From a virus: DNA of 20,911 nucleotides. The stretch spans positions 1 through 20,911 of the IMG/VR virus record IMGVR_UViG_3300040809_000789. One strand, given 5' to 3'. The notes below the pieces were generated by a model. The model did no database searches. It had not been told where the DNA came from and was given only the letters and a program-made list of their open reading frames with translations. The position numbers were made by a program, and so were the translations under genes. Positions 19,713-20,911 of this stretch are shown here, piece after piece (the stretch's first letter is position 1; the number at the start of each line of letters is the position of its first letter).

Positions 19713-19879
19713 GTTAAATTATTAATCGCTTTCTCGACCACTTCTGTAGCAATCATCTCGTTATCAATCGCTGTTTTTAAATCAAGCATAATGCCGAAAT
19801 CAGAAAATACATTATCCTTTTCATCGATTACGCTTATTAAGCATTCGCTTGGCTGTACTGTGGTAAAGCTAATTTCCAT
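19703..19879 (-). CDS. Small soluble protein, 58 aa, unknown
   Basis: The frame begins MEISFTTVQPSECLISVIDE, forms an acidic beta-alpha unit and ends in a helix (EVVEKAINNLTAS). GGTGAG stands just before the ATG and is shared with the stop of the preceding gene. The TAA stop is in the terminator loop. It is the last gene of the upstream small-gene operon. No family was recognised. Confidence 0.6.
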   Translation of the reverse strand: MEISFTTVQPSECLISVIDEKDNVFSDFGIMLDLKTAIDNEMIATEVVEKAINNLTAS

Positions 19880-19882
19880 AAC

Positions 19883-20068
19883 TCACCACCCCGCAAACAA
19901 ACCAAGTAAAATTAACATAACATACCACAGAAGCCACCAGCGCGATTCTAAGCGCTTCAAATCCGAATAGTATGGACTTAATCGAAAAGCATGAGAAACC
20001 GCCTTACGTTGGTTCTGAGCGCTGAATTTAACGACATTACCACCAATATTTACACTGTATCTAGGCAT
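19883..20068 (-). CDS. Small membrane-anchored protein, 61 aa
   Basis: The basic N-terminal two thirds (MPRYSVNIGGNVVKFSAQNQ) are followed by a single hydrophobic segment at about residues 44-60 (WWLLWYVMLILLGLFAG) at the very C-terminus, a tail-anchored layout. GGGAAG precedes the start, which overlaps the end of the previous gene by eight bases. Function is unknown. Confidence 0.58.
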   Translation of the reverse strand: MPRYSVNIGGNVVKFSAQNQRKAVSHAFRLSPYYSDLKRLESRWWLLWYVMLILLGLFAGW

Positions 20069-20243
20069 TGTTCTTCCCTTTTAAATTAAGTTTGGTTTTC
20101 GATGGTATGTAAATCTCGCCCTTTTCGTTGTATAGAGCGCCTTTACTAATCAGCCTTGATAACTGATGCCCATGCACTTGCAGATCATTACTAGCAGCGT
20201 TGCATGAGCCGTATTGTTGAATTAGTGATTTAAGTGTTTTCAT
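20061..20243 (-). CDS. Small DNA-binding-like protein, 60 aa
   Basis: The chain MKTLKSLIQQYGSCNAASND followed by LQVHGHQLSRLISKGALYNE reads like a helix-turn-helix with a short beta hairpin (GEIYIPSKTKL) and a basic tail, as in small Cro-like or excisionase-like proteins. AGGAA lies eight bases before the ATG. The start overlaps the stop of the zinc-ribbon frame by four bases. A regulatory role is plausible but the target is unknown. Confidence 0.5.
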   Translation of the reverse strand: MKTLKSLIQQYGSCNAASNDLQVHGHQLSRLISKGALYNEKGEIYIPSKTKLNLKGKNNA

Positions 20244-20416
20244 TCGCTTATTTCCTGTTTAGATTCAAAAAATCCATACGCCCAATAATCAACAAAACCA
20301 CAAGCTTTACACTTTGTTAAGCACTCTGATATATGCCAGTTAACTGTATCTTTGACTTCAATCTCGTTTTCACCAGATCATGAACTACACACGTTGTAAT
20401 TATCGTATCTATTCAC
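20240..20416 (-). pseudogene. Zinc-ribbon protein frame with an in-frame TGA at a cysteine position, 58 codons plus stop
   Basis: Starting at GTG 20416, after SD GGGGTGG, the frame reads MNRYDNYNVCSS, then TGA (20380-20378), then SGENEIEV and on to CLTKCKACGFVDYWAYGFFE. It ends in TGA overlapping the next ATG. The TGA falls exactly at the second cysteine of a CxxC pair that the downstream CKAC would complete into a four-cysteine zinc ribbon. The rest of the frame, the SD and the four-base overlap with the next gene are intact. Explanations: a single-base nonsense change from TGC or TGT, a sequencing error, or TGA recoding. No convincing SECIS hairpin follows the TGA. Confidence 0.6.
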
Positions 20417-20429
20417 TTTAGCCACCCCG

Positions 20430-20448
20430 AAGCTCCTTAAGGGAGCTT
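20430..20448. other. Hairpin at the gene junction (terminator-like on the plus strand)
   Basis: AAGCTCC and GGAGCTT pair around five bases. The T tract follows only on the plus strand, where no gene is seen. On the minus strand the hairpin joins the end of the 60-aa gene to the ribosome site of the zinc-ribbon frame, and the stop codon lies in the loop. Confidence 0.55.
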
Positions 20449-20619
20449 TTTGTAGTTATTTGCGAAGTGTGGGTTTTCTAGCATTTCCTTAAGCAAAGAG
20501 CACTGACCAACTGGCTTCCCTTTATATTCGTAAAATCCTAGATATGAATCTTTAGTCTCGCCTGTTATAACCATAATCATTTTGTTAGCTTCGATTTTAT
20601 CGCCTTTTGATAATTTCAT
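20437..20619 (-). CDS. Small soluble protein, 60 aa, unknown
   Basis: The ATG at 20619 is chosen because GGAG lies seven bases upstream; the earlier TTG precedes the SD. The sequence (MKLSKGDKIEANKMIMVITG, then SYLGFYEYKGKPVGQCSLLK) fits a small SH3-like beta barrel, with a short charged C-terminal helix. It has its own promoter (20661-20688). Function is unknown. Confidence 0.6.
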   Translation of the reverse strand: MKLSKGDKIEANKMIMVITGETKDSYLGFYEYKGKPVGQCSLLKEMLENPHFANNYKKLP

Positions 20620-20660
20620 AATAATCTCCAACTGTTTAAGTATTGCGTTTCAGTAGGTTT

Positions 20661-20688
20661 ATAATAACACTCTCACATATTTGTGCAA
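20661..20688 (-). promoter_or_regulatory. Sigma70-like promoter, minus strand
   Basis: TTGCAC (20688-20683), 16 bases and TATTAT (20666-20661) on the minus strand precede the gene starting at 20619. The -10 is one mismatch from consensus, the -35 weaker. Confidence 0.5.
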
Positions 20689-20707
20689 CACTTATTTGTG
20701 ATTATTT

Positions 20708-20911
20708 TTAATTTATTTCCTCCACATCGCTATCAAGTAACGCACAACCACCATCTACACAAAAATATTTACTACCGTCATGAGTCATTTTTCGCTGTTC
20801 AACTTTACCGGTTAAAGTGTTATCAATCATATCAATTGCATTTTCTTTAACCTTATTTTCGTTAAAGTCAAACACGCAAGTCAATCCATTTTTAGAAGAA
20901 ACCTTAAAGTA
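20708..20911 (-). CDS. Partial small protein, C-terminal 67 aa, unknown
   Basis: The frame is open from the window edge to TAA at 20710-20708, so the start lies beyond 20911 (an internal ATG at residue 28 is possible but less likely). The visible part reads LTCVFDFNENKVKENAIDMI and later GSKYFCVDGGCALLDSDVEE, with two nearby cysteines. It is probably soluble. No family was recognised. Confidence 0.5.
   Translation of the reverse strand, partial: YFKVSSKNGLTCVFDFNENKVKENAIDMIDNTLTGKVEQRKMTHDGSKYFCVDGGCALLDSDVEEIN

Noticed and set aside
20340-20380. Selenocysteine insertion element after the TGA
   Set aside because: Only a 4-bp AUCU/AGAU pairing is visible after the TGA; this is not a convincing bacterial SECIS, so recoding is kept only as a possibility.
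1-20911. CRISPR array, insertion sequence or integrase
   Set aside because: No regularly spaced repeats, no transposase or recombinase motifs and no terminal inverted repeats were seen.

Overview
This window looks like part of the genome of a tailed double-stranded DNA phage (or a prophage) with a long, probably non-contractile tail. The evidence is an ordered run of packaging, capsid, connector and tail genes, all on the minus strand: small terminase subunit (TerS), large terminase subunit (TerL), prohead protease/scaffold, a small capsid-associated protein, major capsid protein, connector-like proteins, tail terminator, tail tube, a chaperone-slot protein and the start of a tape measure. 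The sequence is AT-rich, with Gram-negative-type Shine-Dalgarno (SD) sites and sigma70-like promoters. The small-protein repertoire recalls phages of marine Gammaproteobacteria such as Vibrio, Shewanella or Pseudoalteromonas. That host guess is inference. No integrase or repressor is visible, so lifestyle cannot be judged.

Layout by decreasing coordinate, the direction of minus-strand transcription. 20911-19703: small early- or accessory-type genes, including a zinc-ribbon gene with an in-frame TGA exactly where a CxxC cysteine belongs. 19629-17538: TerS and TerL. 16352-14283: small genes of unknown role where the portal gene would normally sit; no portal is present in the window. 14216-11222: protease with an internal scaffold start, a small capsid-associated protein, the major capsid protein and a coiled-coil protein. 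10107-8591: a small beta protein and a fibre-like protein. 6553-4992: an unknown gene and four membrane proteins, two in overlapping frames. 4991-3068: connectors and tail terminator. 3017-2832: a small basic protein. 2831-2440: a non-coding tract rich in hairpins. 2349-1: tail tube, chaperone-slot protein and tape measure (partial).

Three plus-strand islands interrupt this cassette, at 6667-8559, 10212-11192 and 16464-17548. Each starts with its own promoter in a divergent intergenic gap. The first two end in a symmetrical terminator shared with the facing minus-strand gene; the third overlaps the end of TerL. They resemble 'morons', independently expressed accessory cassettes. They encode mostly very small proteins, many membrane-bound, in tightly overlapping gene chains.

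The regulatory layout is unusually regular. In two of the three divergent gaps the opposing -35 hexamers overlap with a one-base offset, giving identical 39-bp gaps between the -10 boxes. Several minus-strand structural operons appear to start from an extended -10 (TGN-TAnnAT) placed directly after an intrinsic terminator. At the protease gene, the terminator, promoter start region and SD site overlap in about 40 bp.
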